Assembly (NCBI RefSeq): GCF_048553715.1
Contig: NZ_JBLZNC010000003.1
Span: 433,505-497,504 of the forward strand
DNA from: Sagittula sp048553715
Lineage (GTDB): Bacteria > Pseudomonadota > Alphaproteobacteria > Rhodobacterales > Rhodobacteraceae
Reading direction: 5' to 3'
DNA: 64,000 bases
Part shown: one piece after another, positions 53,146 to 63,300 of the stretch
How positions within the stretch are numbered: position 1 is the first letter of the stretch
Layout of the letters: each line of letters begins with the position of its first letter
The notes under the pieces: model-generated
Databases searched by the model: none
Seen by the model: only the letters and a program-made list of their open reading frames with translations
Told to the model about the DNA's origin: nothing
Program-made: the position numbers and the translations under genes

Positions 53146-53180
53146 CGGGGGTGCGGGGGCAGCGCCCCCGTGAAACCCCC

Positions 53181-55091
53181 TTAACTGGCGTCCTTCGCCC
53201 GTGCGTCTAGGGCTGTGAACAAAGCGGTTTCCAACTCTTTTTCCAACTCGCGGGCGCGGGCGATATAGGGCTCGTTTTCCGTGGCGGGAATAGACGGATC
53301 CCACAGTTTGGCCAGCTCACGAATGGTTTGCCGGTCGTGGTGGTAAAAGGTTTCCTCCGCCGTTGCGGCCTCGTATTCGCTCATCCCGATATTTTCCAGA
53401 ACGTAGCGCCCTGCACGCAGAGAACTGTCAAACATCTCACGCACGATATCGTCCGCGCCTGCCTGATATAAGCTGTAGACATGATTGCGGTCGCGGGCGC
53501 GGGCCACGATGTGCAGATCGGGGCGCACGCGGCGGGCGTATGCCACCAGTTTGGTATTCGCCTTCGGATCATCCAAAGCCGCCACTAGAACGCGGGCCGC
53601 ATTCAAACCGGCTGCGTGCAACAGCTCAGGCCGTGTCGGATCCCCAAAGAAGCCCTGATAGCCGAACCGCCGCATCAGCTGGATCGTCGACATATCGTGG
53701 TCGAGGACAACGGTGCGATATCCCGTGCTTTGCACCAAGCGGTTTACCACCTGCCCGAACCGGCCGATCCCGGCGATGATCACGGGCCCTTCGGCGTCGA
53801 TAACGTCCGGTTCATGCGCCTCACCGCTGCGCTCCAAGCGGTCACGGATCTGATCGAACAGCAAAAACAGCAGTGGCGTGATCAGCATCGACAGGGCGAC
53901 CACCAACAGCAGTCGGTTTGCCAAGGCCGTATCAAAGACGCTTTGCTGTAGGGCAAAGGACACCAGCACAAAGCCGAATTCCCCCGCTTGCGCCAAACCC
54001 AGCGTAAACAACCATAGTCCACGGTTGCGCAGGCCGAAGGCACGACCGATTGCGAACAGCAACGCGCCCTTCAGCACGATGATCGCAATGGCAAAACCCA
54101 CCATGGTTAATGGTTCTGCCATCAGCAGGTCCACATCGATGCCTGCGCCGACGGTGATAAAAAACAGCCCCAGAAGCAGCCCCTTGAAGGGCGCGATGTC
54201 CGATTCCAGCTCGTGGCGGAATTCGGAGTTCGCAAGCACCACACCCGCAAGGAATGTGCCCAAAGCAGGCGACAGGCCGACCAGCGTCATCAGAAAGGCG
54301 ATGCCGATGACGATCAGCAGTGCCACGGCGGTGAACATCTCCGGCAGGCGGGCCGCGTGGATGTAGCGAAACAGGGGCCGCGCGCCGTAGACACCCGCCA
54401 GAATGATCGCGGCCACAATCGCCAGCGTGACACCTGCCGCTTGCCAACCTTCCAGCCCGTCGACGAGCGACATCGCGCCATGGGCATCCTCGGCATGGCT
54501 GTCCGTGTCGATGGCGCGGCGAATGGATCCGTCAGGGTTTGCGGCAATCGTTGGCGTCACGGCCAGCAGGGGCAGGGCGATCAGCATCGGGATCACGGCA
54601 ATATCCTGCGTCAGCAAGACGGAAAACGCCGAACGCCCGCCATTGGTCTGCATCAACCCTTTCTCGCTCAGGGTTTGCAGCACAATCGCGGTCGAGGACA
54701 GCGCCAGTGTCATACCGATGGCCAATGCGGTCTGCCACGCATAGCCCAGTGCCATGGCACCCCCCATCACCGCCATTGTGGTCAGCACGATCTGCAATCC
54801 ACCAAGACCAACAAGGCGGTGGCGCATATCCCACAGGGCACGGGGTTCCAGCTCCAGCCCGATAAGGAACAGCATCATCACGACGCCGAATTCTGCGAAA
54901 TGCTGCAAATCTTCCGTATGCGCCACAAGACCCAAGCCCGGTCCAATGACCAGACCGGCCATGAGGTAGCCCAGCACCGATCCCAAGCCCATACGGGTTG
55001 CAATCGGCACAGCGATCACCGCCGCTGCCAGAAAAACGGTCGCCTGAAAGAAAAACTCGCCCAATTCGGTCCCTCGTGTCTTTTGTCCCAT
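53181..55091 (-). CDS. CPA2 monovalent cation/proton antiporter, KefB/KefC type
   Basis: 636 residues. About 12 membrane helices of the Na/H-exchanger fold (VFLAAAVIAVPIATRMGLGS, VLGYLMAGLVIGPGLGLVAH, FAEFGVVMMLFLIGLELEPR) are followed by a Rossmann TrkA-N/RCK domain (VIIAGIGRFGQVVNRLVQST, near 445) and a C-terminal helical tail. This architecture fits glutathione-regulated potassium efflux or a related K+/H+ antiporter. No kefF/kefG helper gene is nearby. The start at 55091 has a weak ribosome site; a longer frame goes to 55145. Confidence 0.9.
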   Translation of the reverse strand: MGQKTRGTELGEFFFQATVFLAAAVIAVPIATRMGLGSVLGYLMAGLVIGPGLGLVAHTEDLQHFAEFGVVMMLFLIGLELEPRALWDMRHRLVGLGGLQIVLTTMAVMGGAMALGYAWQTALAIGMTLALSSTAIVLQTLSEKGLMQTNGGRSAFSVLLTQDIAVIPMLIALPLLAVTPTIAANPDGSIRRAIDTDSHAEDAHGAMSLVDGLEGWQAAGVTLAIVAAIILAGVYGARPLFRYIHAARLPEMFTAVALLIVIGIAFLMTLVGLSPALGTFLAGVVLANSEFRHELESDIAPFKGLLLGLFFITVGAGIDVDLLMAEPLTMVGFAIAIIVLKGALLFAIGRAFGLRNRGLWLFTLGLAQAGEFGFVLVSFALQQSVFDTALANRLLLVVALSMLITPLLFLLFDQIRDRLERSGEAHEPDVIDAEGPVIIAGIGRFGQVVNRLVQSTGYRTVVLDHDMSTIQLMRRFGYQGFFGDPTRPELLHAAGLNAARVLVAALDDPKANTKLVAYARRVRPDLHIVARARDRNHVYSLYQAGADDIVREMFDSSLRAGRYVLENIGMSEYEAATAEETFYHHDRQTIRELAKLWDPSIPATENEPYIARARELEKELETALFTALDARAKDAS

Positions 55092-55155
55092 GATGGGGCT
55101 GACGCCCGGTGAAACGCAAGGCACCGGGGCGTCATTTCTGGGCAAGCAGCCGCCG

Positions 55156-56100
55156 TCAGGACTGTTTGGTCAGCGCGCCTGCGGCATTGATGTCCGGGGT
55201 GGCCCAAAAGGGGCGCGACAGCAGCCGAGACCACCGCGCAGTCGTGGCGTCTGGCAGGATGCCGCGCAGACGTGCGAGGGGCAGGGTGCCCGACAGATAC
55301 GCCCGGTAGAGCGGAAAGACACCGGCGCGCATGTAAGGGGACCAATGGCAAATGCGCTGTTGCGTCGGCGATATCGGAAAGCCTGCGGCCCTCAGCGCAG
55401 ACAGACTGCGCGCGTCATCAAGTTGCAGGGTGACCATATTGGGGGCCATACCGGTCGTGCGCGCGGCGCCCAACATGCGGTCGCCGGGGGCTTCGGCTGG
55501 CACGAGGCGTTCAAGCATGAAATCGAACAGATCATTTTCCCGTGAGGCAACGTTGAGCACCTCGGTCCGGCGCCCTGCAGAGGAATGCAGAACATGGCGC
55601 GCGGTGCCGGCAAATTCCGCCCCTGCCAGAAGCACAGTGCGATCAATCACGCCGGGCTGTCCGGCGCGGATCGCCGACAGGATCACCCGCGCGCCAAGGG
55701 AATGCCCGATGGCGTGGACGGGGCGCTGTGGGTCCAATGCTTTGACGTCCGCCAGCAGGCGCGCCAGCGCGTGACCTGCCGTTTCCGCCCGGCGATGCGC
55801 CTGCCAGATGGTGCCCCGCGCGAACCAGCCGAACGACAGTCCCAGCCCTTCGCCCGCCTGTCCACGCAGTCCCAAATGCCGTGGCCATGCCGGAATTGTC
55901 GCTGTGGCCGGGCCGGTGGCAAACAGGGTTTGGTGCGGGCAGTGATCCGTCAGACCGGGTTGATAGCGAAAGCCGTGCACCATCACGGTGACAGGGCCGG
56001 GGTCACGGTCCAGCGCGGCCTTCAGCTCTGGCAGCAGCGGGCCGCCTGCGGCGTGAAGGTGGCAATGATCCTCATGGGCGGTGATGTTGAGCATGGGCAT
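55156..56100 (-). CDS. Alpha/beta-fold hydrolase
   Basis: 314 residues from the ATG at 56100 (a second ATG two codons on, a longer frame to 56148). The catalytic elbow is GHSLGAR (near 150). HGF near 45 fits the oxyanion turn (VTVMVHGFRYQPG). The Asp is probably within ASRENDLFDFML and the His in the QQRICHWSPYM segment. It is cytoplasmic by composition. Substrate unknown. It is divergent from the metZ control region and lies just before the antiporter gene on the same strand. Confidence 0.75.
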   Translation of the reverse strand: MPMLNITAHEDHCHLHAAGGPLLPELKAALDRDPGPVTVMVHGFRYQPGLTDHCPHQTLFATGPATATIPAWPRHLGLRGQAGEGLGLSFGWFARGTIWQAHRRAETAGHALARLLADVKALDPQRPVHAIGHSLGARVILSAIRAGQPGVIDRTVLLAGAEFAGTARHVLHSSAGRRTEVLNVASRENDLFDFMLERLVPAEAPGDRMLGAARTTGMAPNMVTLQLDDARSLSALRAAGFPISPTQQRICHWSPYMRAGVFPLYRAYLSGTLPLARLRGILPDATTARWSRLLSRPFWATPDINAAGALTKQS

Positions 56101-56217
56101 GGCATCGGTCCACATCGGGTACAGGGGTCCTGTGCCACGAGGCTGCAAAGCTTCGGTGAAGCTTGGGTGACCGATATGTGACGGTCTTGAAATGCTTTGG
56201 TAATGGTTCTATGGCAG

Positions 56218-56284
56218 CGCCGTGGCGATTTGTAACCGGATTGCGGGCCACGGGCGGTGTGCGCTCAAAACCGCTAAAGAGGTC
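56218..56284 (+). ncRNA. SAM-II riboswitch upstream of metZ
   Basis: The SAM-II core is readable. Stem P1 is CCGTGGC (56220-56226) paired with GCCACGG (56247-56253). The loop GATTTG-TAACCGGATTGC carries the conserved U-rich and ACCGG-UUGC parts. The 3' pseudoknot strand GCTAAAGAGGT (56273-56283) follows, where GGT can pair with ACC. SAM-II elements in alphaproteobacteria sit before methionine-synthesis genes and repress when S-adenosylmethionine is bound. A terminator follows at once, so control is probably by premature termination. TTGAAA at 56187-56192 may be part of the promoter. Confidence 0.88.
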
Positions 56285-56291
56285 AGACGAA

Positions 56292-56326
56292 AGCCCCCTT
56301 TCGCTTGGCCGAACGGGGCTTTTTTG
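56292..56326 (+). terminator. Riboswitch expression-platform terminator
   Basis: Stem AGCCCC / GGGGCT with a 17-nt loop, followed by TTTTTT. It begins eight bases after the SAM-II core and ends 16 bases before the metZ ATG. Confidence 0.85.
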
Positions 56327-56341
56327 TTCGGAGAGACCGAT

Positions 56342-57526
56342 ATGGCAGACAAGACACGCGGAAAACGCACGACTCTGGTTCACGGCGGCACCCGCCGCTC
56401 GCAATATGGCGAGGTCAGCGAGGCCGTTTTCCTGACCCAGGGCTTTGTCTACGACAACGCCGAAGCGGCAGAGGCGCGCTTTGTTCAGGCGGGCGAGGAT
56501 GAGTTCATCTATGCCCGCTACGGCAACCCCACCGTGCGCATGTTCGAGGACCGCATGGCCGCGATCACCGGCTACGAGGATGCCTTTGCCTGTGCGTCAG
56601 GCATGGCGGCCGTGAATGGCGCGCTGATGGCGCTGTCCAAGGCGGGCGATCACGTGGTCGCCTCGCGCGCGCTGTTCGGGTCCTGCCTGTATGTGCTCGA
56701 AAACGTGCTGGCCCGCTTCGGCGTCGAAATCACCTTGGTCGATGGCACCGACAATGCTGCATGGGACGCGGCGATCCGCGACGACACGGCGCTTGTCTTC
56801 CTTGAGGCGATTTCCAACCCCACGCTGGAGGTCATCGACCTGCGCCATGTGGTCAAGGTGGCCCATGCCAAAGGGGCAAAGGTCATCGTTGACGACGCCA
56901 TGGCCACGCCGATCTATTCCTACGCCGCCGAATGCGGTGCCGACATCTGTGTGATTTCCACGACCAAGCACGTGGACGGGCAGGGGCGCATGCTGGGCGG
57001 TGTTGTCTGCGGCGACCGCGAAACCGTGCGTGGTCCGATCGAGACCTACCTCAAACACACCGGCGCTGCGCTGAACCCGTTCTCCGCTTGGGTGCATCTG
57101 AAATCGCTCGACACGCTGGATCTGCGGGTGCGTGGGCAGGCCGAAGGCGCGTTGAAGATCGCAACCGCACTGGAAGGCCACGCCAAGCTTACACGCGTAA
57201 GCTATCCGGGGCTTCCCAGCCATCCGCAATATGCCATCGCCTCCGCGCAGGCGGAATCCGGCGGCACGGTACTGGCGTTTGAAATCGACGGTGGGCGCGA
57301 GGCCTGTTTCCGCTTCCTCAACGCGTTGGAGATCTTCACCATTTCCAACAACTTCGCGGATTCGAAATCTATCGTCACGCATCCGGCAACCACCACGCAC
57401 CAGCGTCTGCCGCAAGAGCAGAAAGACACCTTGGGCATCTCCATGGGGCTTGTGCGCCTGTCGGTGGGGCTGGAGGACATTGACGATTTGCTCGGCGATG
57501 TCATGCAGGCCCTTGAGGCGGTGTAA
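56342..57526 (+). CDS. metZ: O-succinylhomoserine sulfhydrylase
   Basis: 394-residue PLP enzyme of the Cys/Met-metabolism family that makes homocysteine from O-succinylhomoserine and sulfide in methionine synthesis. Motifs: YARYGNPTVRMFEDRMAA, ACASGMAAVNGALMALSKAG, the PLP lysine in VISTTKHVDGQGRMLGG (near 208) and SLGxxES-like PATTTHQ near 350. Start at 56342 follows GGAGAG. The SAM-II riboswitch and terminator directly upstream confirm the methionine role. The family also contains cystathionine gamma-synthase and beta-lyase; the overall pattern favours MetZ. Confidence 0.92.
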   Translation: MADKTRGKRTTLVHGGTRRSQYGEVSEAVFLTQGFVYDNAEAAEARFVQAGEDEFIYARYGNPTVRMFEDRMAAITGYEDAFACASGMAAVNGALMALSKAGDHVVASRALFGSCLYVLENVLARFGVEITLVDGTDNAAWDAAIRDDTALVFLEAISNPTLEVIDLRHVVKVAHAKGAKVIVDDAMATPIYSYAAECGADICVISTTKHVDGQGRMLGGVVCGDRETVRGPIETYLKHTGAALNPFSAWVHLKSLDTLDLRVRGQAEGALKIATALEGHAKLTRVSYPGLPSHPQYAIASAQAESGGTVLAFEIDGGREACFRFLNALEIFTISNNFADSKSIVTHPATTTHQRLPQEQKDTLGISMGLVRLSVGLEDIDDLLGDVMQALEAV

Positions 57527-57637
57527 AAACACCTAAAAATTGATCCGGGGGCTGGTCTGTTGCGTAGTAATGTTGGAAACCGACCCGAGAGCACCTAAAT
57601 TGTGCTTTGAAATGAATGGCCAAGGGGGCCCCCGGAC

Positions 57638-58738
57638 ATGAATGTGCACGCACCCAAAATCGACAGCATGCCGACACGCAAAGAGGCGGAAGAGGCGCTC
57701 GCCCTGCTGAAACGCTGGACGCATGCGGCCCATGCCGCCGAAGTCGAACAGCTGCACCCGGCCCTTTCGCATCTGGACGCATCGGCGGAGGCTGACAGCT
57801 ATCCGGTGCTGTCCCGCGACTACCCGTCCGATTTCACGGTAGACGCCGCCTACAAAGCGCGCATGCCCGATCTACAAAACGGTCCGTCCTCGCTGATCCG
57901 CGGTGAGAACCGTATGATCCAGCATGTGGGCATCTCGAACTTTCGCCTGCCGCTGCGCTACCACACCCGCGACAGTGGCGATCTGAGCCTTGAGACCTCG
58001 GTCACCGGGACGGTCAGCCTTGATGCCGATAAAAAGGGCATCAACATGAGCCGCATCATGCGGTCCTTCTATGTGCATGCGGAAAAGACCTTCAGCTTCG
58101 AGGTCATCGAGGCCGCGTTGGACGATTACAAATCCGATCTCGAAAGCTTTGATGCGCGGATCAACGTGGCGTTCCGGTTCCCTGTCCGTGTCGACAGCCT
58201 GCGCTCTGGCCTGTCGGGCTATCAATACTATGACATCGCCTTGGAACTGGTCGATCAGGCAGGGGAGCGGGTGAAGATCCTGCATCTTGATTACGTCTAT
58301 TCCTCGACCTGCCCCTGTTCGCTGGAGTTGTCAGAGCACGCGCGCCGTGAACGTGGGCAGCTGGCCACGCCGCATTCGCAGCGCTCCGTGGCGCGCCTGT
58401 CGGTCGAAGTCGCCGAAGGCGACTGCCTGTGGTTCGAGGATCTGATCGAGCTGTGCCGCCGCGCAGTGCCCACAGAAACGCAGGTCATGGTCAAGCGTGA
58501 GGATGAACAGGCCTTTGCCGAACTGAACGCGGCCAACCCGATCTTTGTCGAAGATGCGGCCCGCCTGTTTGCAGAGCAGCTGACAAACGAGCCGCGCGTG
58601 CGCGATTACCGCGTCATCGCCAGCCATCAGGAAAGCCTGCACAGCCATGATGCGGTATCTGTCCTGACCGAAGGGCCGCGCTTTGCATCCGACAGCATTG
58701 ACCCCAAGCTGTTCTCGACCCTCTTCCACGTGGGTTGA
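57638..58738 (+). CDS. folE2: GTP cyclohydrolase type IB
   Basis: 366-residue enzyme making dihydroneopterin triphosphate from GTP for folate synthesis. FolE2 features: YSSTCPCSLELSEHARR with the active-site Cys pair (near 220) and the preceding GVSISVNLD-type segment SNFRLPLRYHTRDSGDLSLE near 90. It is the zinc-independent alternative to FolE; the metal can be Mn or others. No Zur box is apparent upstream. A strong terminator lies seven bases after the stop. Confidence 0.95.
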   Translation: MNVHAPKIDSMPTRKEAEEALALLKRWTHAAHAAEVEQLHPALSHLDASAEADSYPVLSRDYPSDFTVDAAYKARMPDLQNGPSSLIRGENRMIQHVGISNFRLPLRYHTRDSGDLSLETSVTGTVSLDADKKGINMSRIMRSFYVHAEKTFSFEVIEAALDDYKSDLESFDARINVAFRFPVRVDSLRSGLSGYQYYDIALELVDQAGERVKILHLDYVYSSTCPCSLELSEHARRERGQLATPHSQRSVARLSVEVAEGDCLWFEDLIELCRRAVPTETQVMVKREDEQAFAELNAANPIFVEDAARLFAEQLTNEPRVRDYRVIASHQESLHSHDAVSVLTEGPRFASDSIDPKLFSTLFHVG

Positions 58739-58745
58739 ACCTGTA

Positions 58746-58773
58746 ACGCCGCCCCGCACCGGGCGGCGTTTTT
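58746..58773 (+). terminator. Terminator after folE2
   Basis: Perfect 9-bp stem ACGCCGCCC / GGGCGGCGT with loop CGCACC, then TTTT. It separates folE2 from trkH. Confidence 0.92.
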
Positions 58774-58867
58774 CGTTCCCGTTCGCGCGGCGTGAAAGCC
58801 ACGTCACACCTGATTGGGGCGCGGCCATGCTTGACAGTTGCAGGCCTGCGGACCAAGGCTCGCCCTT

Positions 58868-60316
58868 ATGATTGATATCCGCCCCGTCGCCTATGTTATT
58901 GGCCTGCTGGTTTGCGCCCTCGGCGCGTGCATGATCCTGCCCATGCTGGTCGATCTGGCCGAGGGGCGCGGCCAGTGGCCCGTCTTTGCCGAAAGCGCGC
59001 TGATCACCATGCTTACCGGTGGCCTTGTGGCGCTGGCCTGTGCGAACCGCGTGCAGGAAGGTCTGACCATCCAGCAGACGTTTCTTTTGACGGTGGGCGT
59101 CTGGGCGGCCTTGCCTGTGTTCGGCGCGCTGCCGTTCATGCTCGGCGCGACAGAGGCCAGCATCACCGACGCCTATTTCGAGGCAATGTCCGGGTTGACC
59201 ACCACCGGATCAACGGTGTTCTCCGGTCTCGACGACCTGCCGAAGGGGCTGTTGCTGTGGCGTGGCTTGCTGCAATGGCTGGGCGGGGTCGGGATCATCG
59301 TGGTGGCCATGGTGTTCCTGCCGGAACTCAAGGTCGGCGGTATGCAGATTTTCCGCTCCGAAGCCTTTGACACCATGGGGAAAATCCTGCCGCGCGCGAC
59401 ACAGATCTCGTCGTCGATCTCGACCATTTACATCACGCTGACCTTGGCCTGTACGCTGTGCTACATGATCACGGGCATGAATGCCTTTGATGCAACGGTG
59501 CATGCCATGACCACGGTCTCGACTGGCGGTTTCGCCAACTATGACGCCTCTTTCGGAGTTTTCGCGGGGCCTGCAGAATATGTCGCCACGGTGTTCATGA
59601 TCCTCGCGGCCTTGCCGTTTGTGCGCTACGTCCAGATGGCAAACGGCTACCAGTTCGCGCTGCTTCGCGACACACAGGTGCGCGGGTTTCTGGGCGTGAT
59701 TGCTGTGCTGGTGATTATGACCTCTGTGATCTTGTTGTGGATCTTTCCGCACCATCCCGAACAGGCCGTGCGCGAGGCTTTGTTCAACATATCCTCGATC
59801 ATCACGGGCACCGGCTACGCCAGCGTCGATTACATGGGGTGGGGGCCCTTCCTGATTTCGATGTTCTTTTTCATCGGTCTGATCGGCGGATGCGCGGGCT
59901 CTACCGCCTGTTCGGTGAAGATCTTCCGCTGGCAGCTGTTATTTGCCTCGGTCAAGGTGCAGCTGCGCCGGATCCGGTCGCCGCATGGGGTATTTATCCC
60001 GCGCTATCAGGGGCGGCCTGTTGGCAGCGATGTCATGAGCTCGGTCATGAGCTTTTTTGTCTTCTTCGTGGTCTCTTTGGGCGTGTTTTCGGTCACATTG
60101 GGCATGATGGGCCTGGATTTCATCACGGCCATTTCCGGTGCTGCGACGGCCATCGGCAACATCGGCCCCGGTCTTGGCGACCAGATCGGTCCGGCGGGCA
60201 ATTTCGCAGGTTTGGCAGATGGCCCGAAATGGGTGTTGAGCTTTGCCATGCTGGCGGGACGGCTCGAGCTGCTGGCCGTCTATGCTTTGTTCACCGTGCG
60301 GTTCTGGCGCGCGTAA
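58868..60316 (+). CDS. trkH: Potassium uptake membrane protein TrkH
   Basis: 482 residues, close to E. coli TrkH (483). Four pore-loop repeats are visible: MSGLTTTGSTVFSGL (near 110), MTTVSTGGFANYD (near 215), SSIITGTGYASVDY (near 310) and GAATAIGNIGPGLG (near 425), each with the selectivity-filter glycine. About eight to ten hydrophobic helices surround them. It works with the cytoplasmic gate TrkA, which is not in the window. The ATG at 58868 gives the normal N-terminus. Confidence 0.94.
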   Translation: MIDIRPVAYVIGLLVCALGACMILPMLVDLAEGRGQWPVFAESALITMLTGGLVALACANRVQEGLTIQQTFLLTVGVWAALPVFGALPFMLGATEASITDAYFEAMSGLTTTGSTVFSGLDDLPKGLLLWRGLLQWLGGVGIIVVAMVFLPELKVGGMQIFRSEAFDTMGKILPRATQISSSISTIYITLTLACTLCYMITGMNAFDATVHAMTTVSTGGFANYDASFGVFAGPAEYVATVFMILAALPFVRYVQMANGYQFALLRDTQVRGFLGVIAVLVIMTSVILLWIFPHHPEQAVREALFNISSIITGTGYASVDYMGWGPFLISMFFFIGLIGGCAGSTACSVKIFRWQLLFASVKVQLRRIRSPHGVFIPRYQGRPVGSDVMSSVMSFFVFFVVSLGVFSVTLGMMGLDFITAISGAATAIGNIGPGLGDQIGPAGNFAGLADGPKWVLSFAMLAGRLELLAVYALFTVRFWRA

Positions 60317-60337
60317 CGCATATCCCACCAAGCAACG

Positions 60338-60365
60338 AAAAAGCGCGGCCCCGAAGGGGCCGCGC
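60338..60365 (-). terminator. Terminator after valS
   Basis: Perfect 10-bp stem GCGCGGCCCC / GGGGCCGCGC with a 3-nt loop, running into TTTTT on the minus strand. It lies between the convergent trkH and valS. Confidence 0.9.
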
Positions 60366-60396
60366 CGGTCGCTTTGCGCAAGAAAAGTGAAATGCC

Positions 60397-63300
60397 TCAG
60401 CCGATCTCGGCCAAACGCGCCAGCGCATCCTTGATCTTGGCCTCATCGCTTTCGCGCTCTGCCAGATTGGCCTTTGCTTCTTCGACCACTTCCGGCGGGG
60501 CGGAGGCTGCGAATTTCGGGTTGTTCAGACGTCCGCGCAATCCGCCCAGTTCTTTGGCCAACTTGCCCAGTGTCTTTTCCAGACGCGCCTTTTCTGCGGC
60601 TACATCGATGATGTCGGCCAACGGCATAGCAAAGGTCGCCGCCCCCACGGGGATGGTGACGCAGCCCTTGGGGAAGCTGTCGACCTCTTCCATGCTCTCG
60701 ATCCGGGCGAGGCGTTTGATCAACACCTCGTTGCGCTGCCATGCACCGCGTTCTTCAGCGGTCAGACCATTGGCCAAGGTCGGCACATAGAGCCCTGCGG
60801 GCACATGCATTTGCGCGCGGGCAGAGCGTACGCCCTCGATCAGCGAGATCACCCATGACATTTCTGCGTCGGCTTGGGTGTCTGCCACGCTGGCGTCATA
60901 CGTCGGCCAGTCTGTGTGCACCAGCATGGTGTCGCGCTGGCCCAGCGTGCCCCACAGCTCTTCGGTGATGAAGGGCATGATGGGGTGCAGCAGGATCAGA
61001 CATTGGTCCAGAACCCATGCCATGGTGGCGCGGGTCTCGGCGACAACGGCCGCATCGTCCGAGCCGAACAGCGGCTTGGAGAATTCCACATACCAGTCGC
61101 AGACTTTGCCCCAAACAAAGGCGTAAAGCGCCTGCGCCGCGTCGTTGAACCGATACTCGGTCAGGGCGGTGTCCACAACTTCGCGCACGCGGGCGGTCTC
61201 GCCGATGATCCACTTGTTGACCGTCTGCTCTGCCACGGGCATGGCCGAGGTCGTGTGACCGGCAAAGACATCGTTCATCTCGGCAAAGCGGCAGGCGTTC
61301 CACAGTTTGGTGCCGAAGTTGCGATAGCCGGCGATGCGGTCCATCGACATCTTCAACACACCACCAATGGAGGCCATCGAGGCATTGTTGAACCGCAGCG
61401 CATCGGCCCCGTATTCGTTCACCACTTCCAGCGGGTCGATGACGTTGCCGGTGGTCTTGGACATTTTCTTGCCCTTCTCGTCGCGGACGAGCTGGTGCAG
61501 GTAGACCGTGTGGAAGGGGATTTCGTCCACCACGGCCAATTGCATCATGATCATCCGCGCCACCCAGAAGAACAGGATGTCAGAGCCGGTGACCAACACA
61601 TCCGTGGGGAAGTACTTGGCCATCTCTGGCGTGTCTTCGGGCCAGCCCAGCGTGCCGATCGGCCACAGACCGGACGAGAACCACGTGTCAAGCACGTCCG
61701 GGTCGCGGAACATCGGCAACTGCATCGGAGCGTCAAAGGTCCGGATCGTCCCCTCGTCCGAGACATCCAGCGCGTCACGGACCTGAGCGAGCACCTCACC
61801 GGCCTCGGCAGCGTCTGCGACGATGCGGAACTCTGTCCCCTCGGGGGACATGGCAACGGCTTTGGCCAAAGCCTCTGCCTCGGTGGCTGCGCAGATCGGG
61901 AACCAGTCTTCCTCGCCGGGGATGTACCACACGGGGATCTGGTGACCCCACCACAGCTGCCGCGAGATACACCACGGCTCGATGTTTTCCAGCCAGTGAT
62001 AGAACGTCTTTTCGCCGGACTCCGGCATGATCTTGATCTTGCCTGATCGCACAGCATCCAGCGCGGGACCTGCGATCTTTTCGGCCTCGACGAACCATTG
62101 ATCGGTCAGCATCGGCTCGATCACGACTTTGGATCGGTCGCCAAACGGCTGCATGATCGGCTTGGCCTCGACCAGCGGGACCAGCTGTTCCTCTTCGGTG
62201 CGGGCTTCGCCGCCCTCTTCCGGGGCAAGCGGCTTTTTCACGGGCTTGCCAAGACGGGGGTCGGTGGCGACGGTCATCACCGCCAGACCTTCGGCGGTGA
62301 TCTCGGCCACGACCTTTTCGCGTGCCTCAAATCGGTCGAGGCCGCGCAGATGGTCGGGCACGAGGTTGACCGCATCGGTTTCCACCTCGGTCAGGCTGCG
62401 CTTGCCCTGTGCCACATCCATCGCAATGGCGACGGCCTCGGCATAGGGGGCGCCGTCTGCGCGCAGACAGCCTGCGCGATCCATCAAACGGTAAAGCGGG
62501 ATGTTGCCGCGCTTGGCAACTTGGTAGTCGTTGAAATCATGCGCGCCGGTGATCTTCACCGCGCCAGAGCCGAAATCGGGATCGGGATATTCGTCCGCGA
62601 TGATCGGGATCAGGCGGCGGTGTTCCTTGGGGCCGACCGGAATTTCACAAAGCTTACCGACGAGAGAGGCATAGCGTTCATCCGACGGGTGCACCGCAAC
62701 CGCGCCGTCACCCAACATGGTCTCGGGGCGGGTCGTGGCGATCGAGATATAGTCGCGCACCTCGGAGAAGATGACCTCGCCGTCCTCGTCCTTTTCCTCG
62801 TAGGTGTAGGTGACACCGTCCGCGAGCGGGTATTTGAAATGCCACATGTGGCCCGCGACTTCGACATTTTCGACCTCGAGATCGGAAATGGCGGTTTCAA
62901 AATGCGGGTCCCAGTTGACCAACCGCTTGCCGCGATAGATCAGGCCCTTGTCGTACATGTCGACAAAAACCTTGATGACCGCATCATGGAAGTTGCCGTC
63001 GGAATCCGTCTCCGGGGCACCGGGGGCGCCGGACATGGTAAAGGCGTTGCGCTCCCAGTCGCAGGAGCTGCCAAGACGGTGCATCTGATCGATGATCGTG
63101 CTGCCGTATTGGGTCTTCCAGTCCCAGACGTGATTGAGAAAGTCCGCGCGCGTCAAATCCGTGCGGCGGATGTTCTGTTCGGCCTTGAGCTTCTTTTCGA
63201 CCTGAAGCTGCGTGGCGATGCCAGCGTGGTCCTGTCCCGGCTGCCACAGCGTGTCAAAGCCACGCATCCGGTGCCAGCGCGTCAGAATATCCATCAGCGT

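Noticed and set aside
57540..57637. Zur box ahead of folE2
   Set aside because: No palindromic AT-rich Zur-type operator is visible, although folE2 is zinc-regulated in some bacteria.
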